Source of the DNA: Bondarzewia mesenterica
Lineage: Eukaryota > Basidiomycota > Agaricomycetes > Russulales > Bondarzewiaceae
Length of the DNA stretch: 64,000 nucleotides
Direction: 5' to 3'
Assembly (NCBI GenBank): GCA_004802705.1
Contig: SGPL01000058.1
Location: 29,832 to 93,831, forward strand
Within the stretch, counting starts at the first letter, position 1; each line of letters opens with the position of its first letter. A model generated the notes under the pieces. That model ran no database searches, was not told where the DNA came from, and saw nothing but the letters and a program-made list of their open reading frames with translations. Positions 48,350 through 57,839 of the stretch are shown piece after piece. The position numbers and the translations under genes are program-made.

Positions 48350-49820
48350 GCCTTCGTAAAAATGTTTGCTAAATTATTCTTACTCACAACATGCACGATA
48401 TTGATCTCTTTCTCTTGCATGACATCTCACAACTAGTGGTACTGCACACACATGTGCTAAATATGTGAAAAAGTGAATGATTTCTTGGCCAATGACTCAC
48501 TGCCACTGTTGTCCATGTGGAGCACTATTGGTGGAGTAATGGGCAGTAGAACATCGGCCATGAACTTATCATACCACATCATAGTTTGATTAGCATGGAC
48601 AGCTACAATGTATTCTGCTTCAGTCATGATGATGACAATAATGTCTTGGCGATGAGAGCTTCAGAATACTAGGCCATCAGTGAGAATCATGACCTAACCA
48701 TAAGAAGAGTGACCAGTGTCGAGGCAGTCAGGGTGGAATGAATCAGAATATAGAGTTGGTTGAAGAGAAAGAGGGAATGGTGCAGTGGTACTAGTGTAAT
48801 AGTAGGTGATACCATAGTTTAGTGTACCTTTGATGTACCACAATATGTGCTTTAATATGTGTTAATGTTCTATGTCTAGATTTGCCTTGAAGCTACCAAG
48901 TTACTAGACAGCATATGCAAGATCAGGGTGAGTTCCTACTATTAGATGCATTATAGAACCCAGAGCTTCATGGTAGGGAATTTTAGCCATAAGCACATTG
49001 TCTTTTAGTGTGAGTTCTATCATTGTGTGCATGAGCTTCAAGCCAGGTGGTAAAAGGGACTTTACCAAATTAGCATTCTTCATACCAAAATGGTCGAGAA
49101 ACCATTCAGCATAGCCATGCTGGTATAAGCAGATCATTCTAGCATCATGGTCATGGGTGATAGCAATACCAACTAGGAATTTGATGTCGCTGCCCTTTGT
49201 CTTATAAACATGACTAAGTTAGGAGTGGGTCTGAGCGAGCTGATCAGCAGAATCACTTCCACAAAAATATATCATCGGTATACGTGCCAGTCAAAGTAAA
49301 CACACTAGAAGGTTGTATCTGAGCATGTATGTTCTCATCTGCATGTGAGCGCGTGAAGCCAAGCTCAGTCCAGATGTGGTCGAACTCCTTCCACCAGTCA
49401 TTGTCAGCTTGCATGAGTTCATAAAGTGATCACTCCAGTTCATAGATGTGGTTAGAGAATTCATTTGATACAAAGCTGGGCAGTCATTTTATGTAGATAT
49501 GCTCAGAGGATTTAGCATTCAGGTAAGCCTTTTTGATATCATCTTGTCTGATCTCCATGTTGCAGTATGTAAAAATAGTGACCAAAGCACAGAGCAAGTC
49601 AAAGTGGGCAATAGATGCAAAAGTCTCGAAGAAATCTAAGTTGAAGATCTGGTGGAAACCCTTTGCAACTAAGCATGCCTTGGGCTTCCAGTTATTCTGT
49701 AGGTCAAATTTCTGAGCACACACCCACTTGCAGCTAATGATGTTCATGCTGGGTTCACGTAGAATAAGTTTCCATGTAGGAATCTTGAGCAAACCATTAA
49801 TTTCTACCACCATAGCAGGC
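48350..49820 (-). pseudogene. Copia 2 reverse transcriptase-RNase H
   Basis: The open minus-strand block at 49484-49813 reads MNIISCKWVCAQKFDL, ARLVAKGF-like ACLVAKGFHQ, then RQDDIKKAYLNAKSSEHIYI. Further on come YTDDIF near 49270 (active-site Asp-Asp kept) and FLDHFGMKNANLVKSLLPPG, then YHEALGSIMHLIVGTHPDLA at 48904-49137. This is the standard copia RT followed by the connection to RNase H. Frame breaks lie between blocks. It would copy element RNA. Confidence 0.85.
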
Positions 49821-50729
49821 CCTCAAATTTCCAGCTGCAGGTTGGCTTTCTTGAATGTCATCAGTATTAAACTGCCCATATGGAGAAACTCAAGAAGTGA
49901 GGTATCATTGGCAGACTCAGCCAACAAAGTAATGTATGCACCTGTACTATGCATTTCTAGTGGATCAAATGTAAAAGTAAGGGATACATGGGCATTTGGC
50001 TCATCAAAATCATAATCTGCTCACTGTTCATTATGAGCTTGAGCTGCAGCCTCTAGGGCATCAGTTTTAAGGGCCTCTTTGAGAGCACGAGAGGGGATAG
50101 GGATGCAATTAGAGTAATGAACAGGGATCACATTATTTTTAGCATGGGCCAGGTTAGGCTTGATTGATGCTACTGCAGCAGGTGCTAGCAGAACTGGGAT
50201 CAGCAGTGCAGTGGGCAAAATGAGTATGAGGGCATGGGCTTTCTCATCATCCTTATCAATTACTGTAGAAGGTTGTGATTGATGACCAGTTCTTTCATCA
50301 AATTAGACATCACATGACCATATGATCATTCCAGATGTGATAATTTGCTGTTCCCATATACCTTACCATGACCCCTTTGATGGTCTTATAATCTAGTTTG
50401 CATCGAAGTTCATCTGAGACTTTAGTGTAGATAACTGCTCCAAAAGCACGAAGATGTTCAACATGTAGGGCATGCTGAAACTAATGTTCATATGGTGTGC
50501 ACCCATTTTGTCATGCTAATGGTGACAGATTCTTGAGGTAAGTGGCAGTACAAAAAGCCTCCCCCTACATGTAGTTGAAAAGATTTACGTTGTGAAGCAT
50601 GGCATGTGCATGCTCACCTAGTGTTCGATGACCCCATTCTGCTGTGGTGTATACCTAGTTGTAAGCTCCAGTTCAATCCTCTGCTGTTTAAGGTAGTCCC
50701 ACCAAAGCTTTCTTGTGAACTTCCATTGT

Positions 50730-51650
50730 TTACTTACACATGCTTCAATTTCTTCCCAGTTTGACGTTTAGCTAACGCGATGAACTCTTGTAGGCAAGCA
50801 AGTGTTATGTCAGCCTCCTTATTAAGAAGTGCATATATGTGGAGGTAGGAGGTCATGCCATCATTGACAGTTATCACATAGTGGGTGCCGCTATAAGACA
50901 GGGCTTGGAACGGACTCATCAGATCAATATAAACCTATTCAAGGGGTTCATGTTCTATGATACTCTCGTAAAAAAGGTTTGTGGGCATGCTTTTCCTTCA
51001 GACAATCCTTGCAAAGCCCAACTAATTTTGTGCCATTTATAAATATGCATCAGACAGTGTTCTCACACAGATGGCCAAATCAGTGATGCCACATAGTAAG
51101 ATCAGTAGGGTGGTCCTTCGATGTCATAAAGGCACGGGGGTCGAGATCAATGTCAAAGGGTAGGATTTTGGACCAGATGGCTTCATTCACAGGATGAAGA
51201 GTGATGGCATACATGTTGCCATGAGTTAGTTGATTAACGAGGCCTGTGGAACCATCTGGGGAATGAATGGTGAGATTTCTAGCTCCAATGAAAGCCTAGC
51301 AGCCAGCATAGTCAAGATGATCAAGGAAAATCAAGTTAGCAGCAAGTTCAGATGCATGCACGGCATTCTATAGAAGATGATAGACAGTATACCATTACTA
51401 ATGTCGACCTGGGCATGCACATTCCTAATGCTGATAATAAGAAACTGTGCACTGGCATCAGCCTTAGTAGCACTACCAATGCATAAGGTGATAGCATAGT
51501 AGTCACTAAACGCAGCCCGAGACATAAAATAGTGGTAGCTAGTGCCAAAGTCAATGAAGCAATAGAGGTGGACAGGGATCTCAGAAGGGGTGATGGCTGT
51601 GTGGTTGGCCATAAAAATGCCATCATGAGTGATAGCTCCTTCAGTGTTCT
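50730..51650 (-). pseudogene. Copia 2 protease-integrase
   Basis: Protease: the minus strand reads FIDFGTSYHYFMSRAAFS at about 51535-51580. The Asp is kept but the Ser-Gly-Ala of the box has changed. Integrase zinc finger: MWHHxFGHLCENTV and LCKDCLKEKHAHKPF near 51000-51100. The start of the core reads HYVITVNDGMTSYLHIY at about 50870. Stops and frame changes separate the parts. It would mature the polyprotein and insert cDNA. Confidence 0.78.
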
Positions 51651-51849
51651 ATGTTAGCCACACATAGTAATTAAAGTTGTTCTCATTCCCCGTTGTCAGG
51701 TTTGCCTGTAGTGCAGCATTGTTTGACTGACCAGCAGGTTTAGCCTTTGTAGCCTTGTCAGTGAGGGAGCCAGACTTAATGTGGAGCTTGTGAGTCTATG
51801 TTGATAGCTGTTGGCTCGCTAAACTACTGCCATTAGCATAATACCATTC

Positions 51850-52650
51850 TTATATATAGTCAGTGATGCCACACCACTTGCACTCAGGTCGTAGTTTCTA
51901 CTGAGAGAAAGAGGCATGGGTGTAAAATGCAGTGCTGCTAAAAAGATTTATTAGTCTAAGTCTGACCCACTGATGTTAGACATGAGTGGCCTCCATAATG
52001 GCATTCATGATATTTTGAGGTTGGTGATTTGTAGCGTCGAGTGTGATGGGGTTTGCATAGCTATCAAAAGATGTAGGGAGGGAGTGGCAGATCATAAGAA
52101 TAAAGTGGGTTAGCATCCATGTTGAGCTTGCCTACTTTGCCATATAGTAACAGCAATATAGCTCTTCAAAATAAGCATTGAGGTTACTGCCTTCAGGGCA
52201 TACTAGAGATTTCAGATAATCTTTTGCATTTGAAGCAGAGAGGATATTCTTCTTCTCCTATTTTGAGCACAATTGATCCCATACTTCCTTTGTTATTTTA
52301 CTGTCATCCTTAACACTGGTAAAAAGAAAGTTCTTGATGTTTATTATTAAGTATCTCTTCACCTTCTCGTTGACAGACTTCCACTAGTTAATTTCATCCA
52401 GATTCATGGTAGTGTCAAATGTAGGAATGACAAGAGTAGTTGTGGTAGCCACGATAGTGGGGGTAGTTGAAATAAGAGTGATAAAGCATGGAGAGCTACT
52501 ATCAATGTATTTACGGAGGTCATAGTTGAATAGCATGTATTGTATATCCTTTTTCTATTCACGCCAGTTCTACCTCATGAGCTATTTTGTCTCAGGAAGT
52601 AGGGTAATTTTTGTGAATGCAGAAGTTGTAGAAGTGAGAACAGCCATAGT
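51850..52650 (-). pseudogene. Copia 2 gag
   Basis: The minus strand reads MAVLTSTTSAFTKITLL at about 52648, then NEKVKRYLIINIKNFLF and ITKEVWDQLCSK, then CPEGSNLNAYFEELYCCYY. This is the UBN2-type gag of copia elements. A Cys pair (CKWCG) near 51880 is the remnant of a zinc knuckle whose His is no longer visible. Stops at Trp or Gln positions break it. Confidence 0.75.
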
Positions 52651-52790
52651 AGGTAAATATATGCATCGAAAAACCTAGTGTATGACAGTAGGTGTATCAT
52701 GGCATCTAAAATTGATGCAATAGGCATACTGGGCATCCTTGTAAAGGAGATTTATGTGCATTTGAGTGAGTCTAGCTATTGTAGAATAAA

Positions 52791-52800
52791 GCCCACAACC
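52791..52800 (-). other. Putative primer-binding site (half-tRNA iMet type)
   Basis: The minus strand reads GGTTGTGGGC directly next to the 5' LTR, at the same place and of the same type as in copia 1. Confidence 0.55.
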
Positions 52801-52995
52801 TGTTGAGCTGTAGAGATGATACAGACTAGTACAAGTGTTAGCTATAGTCGAGCAACAACATAAATAAGAGACTTACCTCAGTCATGCACAAAGACGACTG
52901 AGAAAGAAGCAAAAACATGCATCTAGATATGTTACAATCCCAAGTCATGTGACTGAGTTATGATCCTATTATAAGTACATATTATATGGCCTCGT
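52801..52995 (-). repeat. Copia 2 5' LTR
   Basis: Starts TGTTGAGCTGTAGAGATG, ends near GGCCTCGT. It lacks the last bases (ATCACA) seen in the other LTR. Confidence 0.8.
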
Positions 52996-53148
52996 ATACT
53001 CATCTAAGTCAAATTACTCATTAGGTTTAGCTAATTGCTATATATAAATCTTAGTTTTATTCAAAATAAATAAATGTACAAAAGTTAAAAAAAAAATACA
53101 AAAAACATATTAAAAAAACATATAAAAAAACATATAGAAAAACATATA
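52996..53148 (-). repeat. Right arm of large inverted repeat, outer part
   Basis: Reverse complement of about 39780-39955 (for example TTTATTTATTTTGAATAAAA and AGTTTAGCTAA). It runs into the N gap at 53149, so its outer limit is not seen. Confidence 0.8.
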
Positions 53149-53164
53149 NNNNNNNNNNNNNNNN
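53149..53164. other. Assembly gap between nuclear and mitochondrial sequence
   Basis: Sixteen Ns flanked by ACATATA on the left and ATATATAAAAATTTA on the right. Base composition, genetic code and gene content change completely here. Confidence 0.95.
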
Positions 53165-53280
53165 ATATATAAAAATTTATTAGGCTAGGTCTTATTTTTT
53201 TTTTTGCTANANNAAAAAAATTAGCAGCCCGNACCCCTAATAAATTTTTATATATAAAAATTTAATAAACCCTCCCCCTA
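53165..53280. repeat. AT palindrome with GC-rich shoulders (two copies)
   Basis: ATATATAAAAATTTATTAGG at the left and AATTTTTATATATAAAAATT at 53245-53270 are copies of a self-complementary AT element bordered by GC-rich bases. Related copies lie at 62680-62720 and 63558-63605. Confidence 0.75.
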
Positions 53281-53501
53281 CGCGAAGCAACTAATTTTGT
53301 TGCGGTAGCGCATCTGCCTTTGATAAAAACAGGCGGAGCCAAAAAAAGGCTCCTTCTTGCGAAGCCAGAGGGGAGGAAGGGGAGGGGGCGGTGTATGGAA
53401 TAGAAATTAAATCACTTTTATCTGATCTTTCTATACGCCCATTTTTAAAATGCATGAGGACTAATATTACCAATAGTAGGTAATCTGTTTGTTTTTGTTG
53501 A
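53281..53501 (-). CDS. 5' part of next cob intron ORF, incomplete
   Basis: After exon c the minus strand reads in frame TKTNRLPTIGNISPHA and then, one base shifted in a T run, FKNGRIERSDKSDLISI. This looks like the start of an intron ORF fused to the upstream exon. It ends in GC-rich hairpin sequence (AGGCGGAGCC, GGCTCC, GCGAAGCC) and the scaffold gap. The endonuclease family cannot be told from what remains. Confidence 0.4.
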
Positions 53502-53561
53502 CTCTACTAAATCTTGACCAAACACAGGTACAGCTGATAGTAAGTTAGTGATAACCGTTGC
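53502..53561 (-). CDS. cob: Cytochrome b exon c (partial gene)
   Basis: The minus strand translates as ATVITNLLSAVPVFGQDLVE, which is the conserved helix C-cd1 segment of mitochondrial cytochrome b (Qo site region). The exon begins after an intron ending in G (53562) and ends GAGT before the next intron, both as expected for group I introns (intron ends in G, upstream exon ends in T). Cytochrome b is the core haem protein of respiratory complex III, in the inner membrane. The rest of the gene lies beyond the scaffold join. Confidence 0.88.
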
Positions 53562-53737
53562 CAAATTTTAAATTTGCTTATTCTAGTCTTATAGACCTTG
53601 ACATGTTTTAAACAAGCAAACCATGTACTTTAAACTTATTAATAAAATAATTGTAATTAAATACAGTATAAAGCCTTGTGATCTTTTTATAAATTTACTT
53701 AATCTATTCATTATAAAATTAAAAATAGGATATAAAA

Positions 53738-53815
53738 GATTAAAATTCCGACTGTACATTAAGCATCATTGCAGACACCCACCGATGAACCAGTCTGTAG
53801 CGATATTTTACTTTA
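53738..53815 (-). ncRNA. Group I intron core (P7-P3-P8), exon b/c intron
   Basis: The minus strand reads GCTACAGACTGGTTC, then a GGTGGGTG stem region, then TGCTTAATGTACAGTCGG. GACTG pairs with CAGTC as P7, and the layout matches the second core at 57.3 kb. It lies near the 3' end of the intron (53562-53733 to exon c), as it should. Confidence 0.7.
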
Positions 53816-54002
53816 CCGACGGTCTTAATGCAAAACAAACATCTTTGACCCGTATTCATCAGTATCGCCTATGTATTATTGATATTTATCATAACAGGAT
53901 TCTCAGTAATGATTATCTCCTATATTTAATACATGACTATACTAAAATTAACCTTTAACTACTACTACTTACATAAAAATAGACAAACTATCGTGGTCGT
54001 GC

Positions 54003-54650
54003 TTATGGTAGTAGTTTATATTTCATTTCTGGAATAATATGTGGAACCACTATATCTCTTAACTCAGCCATAGATTCTTTTCAAATATATATTATATATT
54101 GAGATGATACACCTGTAGGTTGAATTGTAGCTTTTAGTCCAAAATTCTTATGTAAAACTTGAACGAGTAATAAACAATCTGAATAAGAAAAACAATTAGT
54201 AGATAAATTTAATCCACCTGATGCTTTAACACCACTGTCCATTATTCAGATAGCTAAAGCCAAAGGAGTTAAATAATCCCCGATTGACTGAGGTACTACT
54301 TTTACACCATTCACATATCAAATATCATATATTCAATCAAAACTAGTATAAGTTCAAGTAGCAAATCTAATAATTTTACGTACTTTACCTTTTTTTGCCT
54401 AGTCTTAGACCTATTGTAGGGACAGTGGGATTACAATAACCTGCAGTAGCTAATTGATTATGCAATCAAAGTAAGTATTTTACATGCATTGCTTCTTGAA
54501 AAAATGTTATACGTGTTCCATTACCATTTTTTTTTTTCTTTCCACGTGTCCTTCACCAAGTAAAGATCCAAATATAATAGATAAAATCTCTCTGCTATGT
54601 GGCCCTATTCTGTTATACCCTTTAATTTTCTTGTTAAACGTAGTATAAAT
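54003..54650 (-). CDS. LAGLIDADG homing endonuclease (two-motif, LAGLIDADG_2 type), degenerate
   Basis: With TGA as Trp the minus strand reads RIGPHSREILSIIFGSLLGE, then RITFFQEAMHVKYLL, LATAGYCNP and KVRKIIRFATWTYTS. The second motif follows, LTPLALAIWIMDSG, then YIIYIWKESM and a stop (TAA at 54003-54005). The first motif has Glu where the family has the catalytic Asp (LLGD), and the second has Ser in place of Asp (IMDDG). Cleavage is therefore probably lost; an RNA maturase role is possible. A one-base excess in an A7 run (54390-54396) breaks the frame. It lies in the exon b/c intron after another LAGLIDADG gene. No start codon is certain. Confidence 0.82.
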
Positions 54651-54812
54651 TGGAATAGTTAAGAAAAAAAGTTGTTTCTATCATTGATTGGCAACAATAA
54701 AAAAAATAGCCAAACAGAAAATGAAATAGTTAAAATTTTAAAAAATCAGCATTTGAGGCAACCAATATCGTAAATTGTGTTAATAAAATTAATTATTCCG
54801 CCAAGGCGAGTG

Positions 54813-55733
54813 TTACACTCGCCTCGCCTTTTTTTGGCTCCGCCTTTTTTTTTGCGGTAGCAGAACAAAATTAGGGGCGGTAGAATTAATATCCCTAAAT
54901 GTTTGCTTAATCTGATAATAACGGCTACTTATTTTAAGTGCAGTAAGCCATAATGTGTATTGGCTTAATTTATAGCCATATAAAGGATGGTTATTCGGTG
55001 ATGAAAAGAAATAAATAACTTTTTGTACATCAAGCTTAGATGATAATGATAATTGATAGCTATTCGCAGAATCAGCCTTAATAGGCTTAGCCTCTCTACC
55101 TGTAATAATTAAACAGGTAGCTTTAATAAGATCAAGATTATCTTCTCCTGTTTGTCTAATTTGATAAAAAGCAGAACCATCAACCTTCATTCCAAAAGAA
55201 CCCTCTGCGATAGTGAAACCTACTAATCAATCAGCAAAAAAAGTCTAATTTAACTAGATCATTACTTGGTATAGCTTTAAACTCAGGTTTTTTAAAATTA
55301 ACATTATCTCAATGTATAATAGAATTTTCTAATATATAATTAATTAGAGCAAACTGTTTTACACGTTTGAGAAGTTAAAAATTTGAGGTTATAATCTTTA
55401 ATCAGTGGTAGTATCACCGTTACTAAATCTTGTTTTGAAAATATGACTCTAACTTGTTCTCTTCCAGCAGCCATAGATGAGATCTTACCTACGCCGAGAA
55501 CTTTTACAAAATATTCTAGTAAGGGTAAATCTCTAACATTGACATTAGAAGCTAAACGAATTCTAATTGTACTTTTTACAAGTGCTTTACTTGCTTTGTT
55601 ATATTGTTTTTGCTCACCAATATCAAAATAACCATCACCATCCATAAAGCCCATAAACATAGCCATAAATTTTTTTATCTGGCTTAATCTCAGAAATAGG
55701 GATAACACAAATTGAAAATATTGGAAAAGGTTC
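54813..55733 (-). CDS. LAGLIDADG homing endonuclease fused to cob exon b, frameshifted
   Basis: Reading on from exon b, the minus strand gives EPFPIFSICVIPISEIKPDK, then after a one-base shift in an A7 run FMAMFMGFMDGDGYFDIG (first motif, acids kept). Next come LLEYFVKVLGVGKIS and VILPLIKDYNLKFLT. After further shifts (about 55360 and in a T7 run near 55237) come DWLVGFTIAEGSFGMKV (second motif, Glu in place of Asp) and KLDVQKVIYFFSS. TGA reads as Trp. It stops in a GC-rich hairpin region at about 54813. The family makes double-strand breaks for intron homing and sometimes aids splicing. Multiple frame breaks lie at homopolymers. Confidence 0.8.
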
Positions 55734-55769
55734 ACCCCACAGTGACATTTGACCAAAAGGCAGTACATA
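55734..55769 (-). CDS. cob: Cytochrome b exon b
   Basis: The minus strand encodes YVLPFGQMSLWG, the conserved cytochrome b segment between exon a (ending FLG) and exon c (starting ATVITN). The preceding intron ends in G (55770). This 36-nt exon lies between two large group I introns. Its first 12 nt have a near copy at 57191-57202. Confidence 0.88.
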
Positions 55770-55824
55770 CAAACTTACTTATTTTATGTAAGTAGTGTTT
55801 AATCTTGTTATCAAATATCAGGCT

Positions 55825-57190
55825 AAACAGAAGATTCAANTTATTATCTTCCTTTCTATATAGCTTGTCTGTATCTATTTTTTTAGATATAGCGGAAGAA
55901 ATATTAATATTACCTAGAGCTAAAGCTGCTTGAGTGTAAGAAGGGAAAGGAGAACCTTCTACTAATTTACCATTATCATAAACATTTACACCGAATCCTG
56001 CATGACCTTTCTTAGATACTTTTACAATATCTGAGAAAGCTTTATAAGATAATCCTGAAGCTAAATCAAATACAGGAGGTTTGTTTAACATTTCAGAAAT
56101 TTTTGTTAAGTTTGGAACTTCCGCTACCTGAGCGCTAGTTGTGTAACGTTTATTAATATACTTATTTATTTCTATAAAACATTCCTTACCTTCAGATTTT
56201 GTTGTATATCCTAAAGCTTTAAGTTTTACTGCTAATTCTCATAATTGGAAATCCACAGCTTTTCTAGATTTAAATGTTAATGTTTTAAAAAAAAGGTAAA
56301 ATATAATTATAAAGTTGAAGTATATTAGTAACACTTAAAATACCTGAATTGACACTAGAGTTAGATACTCCAGGAGTAGGTTTAGTGTTCAATTTATCAA
56401 ATTTAGGCCCTATTTCGGGACTATATGGTAAATTATTCAAAAATTCGGCAATCTCATATAAAAAAGTGTATATTTTTAGAGTGTTGCTTAATCGCAAAAG
56501 TAGGAACCATATTAGGTATACAGAATGTACCATCCCCTTCTACAAATCCTAAAAGTCTATAAGGAGTTAAAGGACGCTTAGGTAGATCATTAATATTAAA
56601 TTGTATTCTTTGACTATTCATACCTGATTTTATCTTTAATATTTTGTTTAATTCTTCTTCATTTAATTTTCTTTTTTCCATAAAAGATGTTTTTCTTATT
56701 TCAGCTGCTGCCTTAAAATCTTGGAAATCTAAAAACTTAGAAGTTGTAAAATAATTATTTTGAAAATATAGGAATAAGAATTTCTTGTATATCTTGAAAT
56801 TTGGCTATTGTATAATAAGATTCATGGTGGTCTTTTGAATCTACAATAACACCTACTTTACGATTAGCGAATTCACTCAAGAAATTTTTTATATATTCTA
56901 AAGTTTGTCTATCATCTCAATGTAATTTTATTTTAAAGGATAAAGCACCTGTAGAAGATATATAAAACATTGATTCTGCCTCTGAAAATCCACTTAATCA
57001 CTCTAGTTCTAGTTCTTTTTCCTTTAATCATATTTCTTCCGGTAATAAATGGTCTAGTTTTTCTAAGGCTACATTATTGTAAACCTTTTTCGCTTAAACC
57101 TTTATAATAATCATACATTTGATCAAAATTATTCAAGTATAATAATATAATAGATACAGACATGAGATTAATGCCTTCATAATAACAGTC
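55825..57190 (-). CDS. LAGLIDADG-NUMOD1 homing endonuclease, frameshifted
   Basis: Minus strand with TGA as Trp: a leader in frame with a YVLP exon-like start; WLSGFSEAESMFYI (first motif, near 56995); VDSKDHHESYYTIAKF; after a shift AAEIRKTSFMEKRKLNEEE, KIKSGMNSQRI and LLGFVEGDGTFCI (second motif, near 56545). After another shift at an A6 run come YEIAEFLNNLPYSPEIG, DFQLWELAVKLKALGY and a C-terminal NUMOD1-like part (GFGVNVYDNGKLVEGSPF, then ISKKIDTDKLYRKEDN). The LAGLIDADG pair cuts DNA and NUMOD1 adds DNA binding. It lies between the group I core and exon b, an unusual place. At least three shifts prevent translation as written. Confidence 0.8.
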
Positions 57191-57203
57191 AGGTAACACA
57201 TAC
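57191..57203 (-). repeat. Duplicate of intron 3' end and cob exon b start
   Basis: The minus strand reads AAGTAAGTTTG then TATGTGTTACCT, nearly the same as the true junction at 55758-55780 (AAGTAAGTTTG, TATGTACTGCCT), and again encodes YVLP. It sits right after the group I core and opens the LAGLIDADG-NUMOD1 frame. Confidence 0.7.
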
Positions 57204-57297
57204 AAACTTACTTATATCTATATATAAGCTAGAATAACTTTAAATTTCGTATATTCTATTAGTTAAATCACACCATAACTGGCCTATTAACTAAAAG

Positions 57298-57375
57298 TTT
57301 CGACTGTGCATTAAGCAGCATTTCAGCCACCCATTAGTGACCCAGTCTGTCGCGATCATCTAGATAACCGACGAT
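57298..57375 (-). ncRNA. Group I intron core, exon a/b intron
   Basis: The minus strand reads GCGACAGACTGGGTC, then a stem region GGGTGGCTGAAATGC, then TGCTTAATGCACAGTCGAA. GACTG/CAGTC form P7. Closely similar to the core at 53.74-53.81 kb, so the two introns are related. Confidence 0.75.
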
Positions 57376-57559
57376 CTCTAATTTTAAGAGCTTCATGGGA
57401 GCCCCTATAAAATTCTTTGATCGTATCACTAACATTGCCAAAGAAATACTTCAATTTCTTCAATACCCCTGTCGGGCTATTCCACTTTATTTATACTTTT
57501 TTCTAGAAATTGCATATAAATTGATACTTGTGGGACTATAATCTAAATTAAATACATTT

Positions 57560-57725
57560 ATCTTTCAACTAATTTAACGATAAAACGTCTTTTTAAAATT
57601 TTTTTTTTCAGTACTTAAGGCTCTTCTAATTGTTTTTTCACCACATCTTATACTTCTGGCTGCCTCTGTTATACTAGGATATTCACCATTTAAATTGATA
57701 CTTGTGGAACTATAATCTAAATTAA
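57560..57725 (-). pseudogene. NUMOD1-like endonuclease tail fragment 1
   Basis: The minus strand reads NLNGEYPSITEAARSIRCGE, then KTIRRALSTEKK. It resembles the C-terminal tail of the GIY-YIG protein at 59282-59400. An A10 run shifts the frame at the end. A 36-nt piece around CTACTATAAT-type LDYS(S/P)TSINL coding sequence is present at both ends (57512-57546 and 57688-57722), so a partial tandem duplication occurred. Confidence 0.6.
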
Positions 57726-57726
57726 A

Positions 57727-57783
57727 TTAGCCCCTGGTTCCCCCCTCTATTCTGTGGATTAGAGGGAAAAGAAGTAGGGGCTA
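57727..57783. other. Two-step stem-loop
   Basis: AGCCCCT and CCCTCTA on the left pair with TAGAGGG and AGGGGCT on the right, around a short loop. It looks like one of the GC-rich hairpins common in fungal mitochondrial spacers. Confidence 0.6.
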
Positions 57784-57839
57784 GTGCTTAAATAAACAAA
57801 TATTTAAGTACACAAGAACAACAACAACGAGTATTTAAA

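Larger units (their letters stand above)
48025..52995 (-). mobile_element. Ty1/copia element 2, dead
   Basis: LTRs at 48025-48285 and 52801-52995 enclose minus-strand gag, protease, integrase and RT-RNase H. The left LTR carries a ~62 bp internal duplication (CTCAGTCGTGTATAAAGATG type) that the right LTR lacks. A pyrimidine run (CCCCCTAGG) just inside the left LTR is the polypurine tract in element orientation. Flanks ATAGT and ATACT resemble an eroded duplication, but the right LTR edge is uncertain. The element splits the right arm of the inverted repeat. Confidence 0.85.
53562..55733 (-). other. Group I intron between cob exons b and c
   Basis: The upstream exon ends GGGGT (55734) and the intron ends in G at 53562. 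Joining the exons restores Leu-Trp-Gly-Ala-Thr-Val. It holds two unrelated LAGLIDADG reading frames one after the other and a group I core near its 3' end. Confidence 0.75.

Noticed and set aside
48020..53000. Target site duplication ATAGT/ATACT for copia 2
   Set aside because: Only four of five bases agree and the right LTR edge is uncertain, so it is not claimed.
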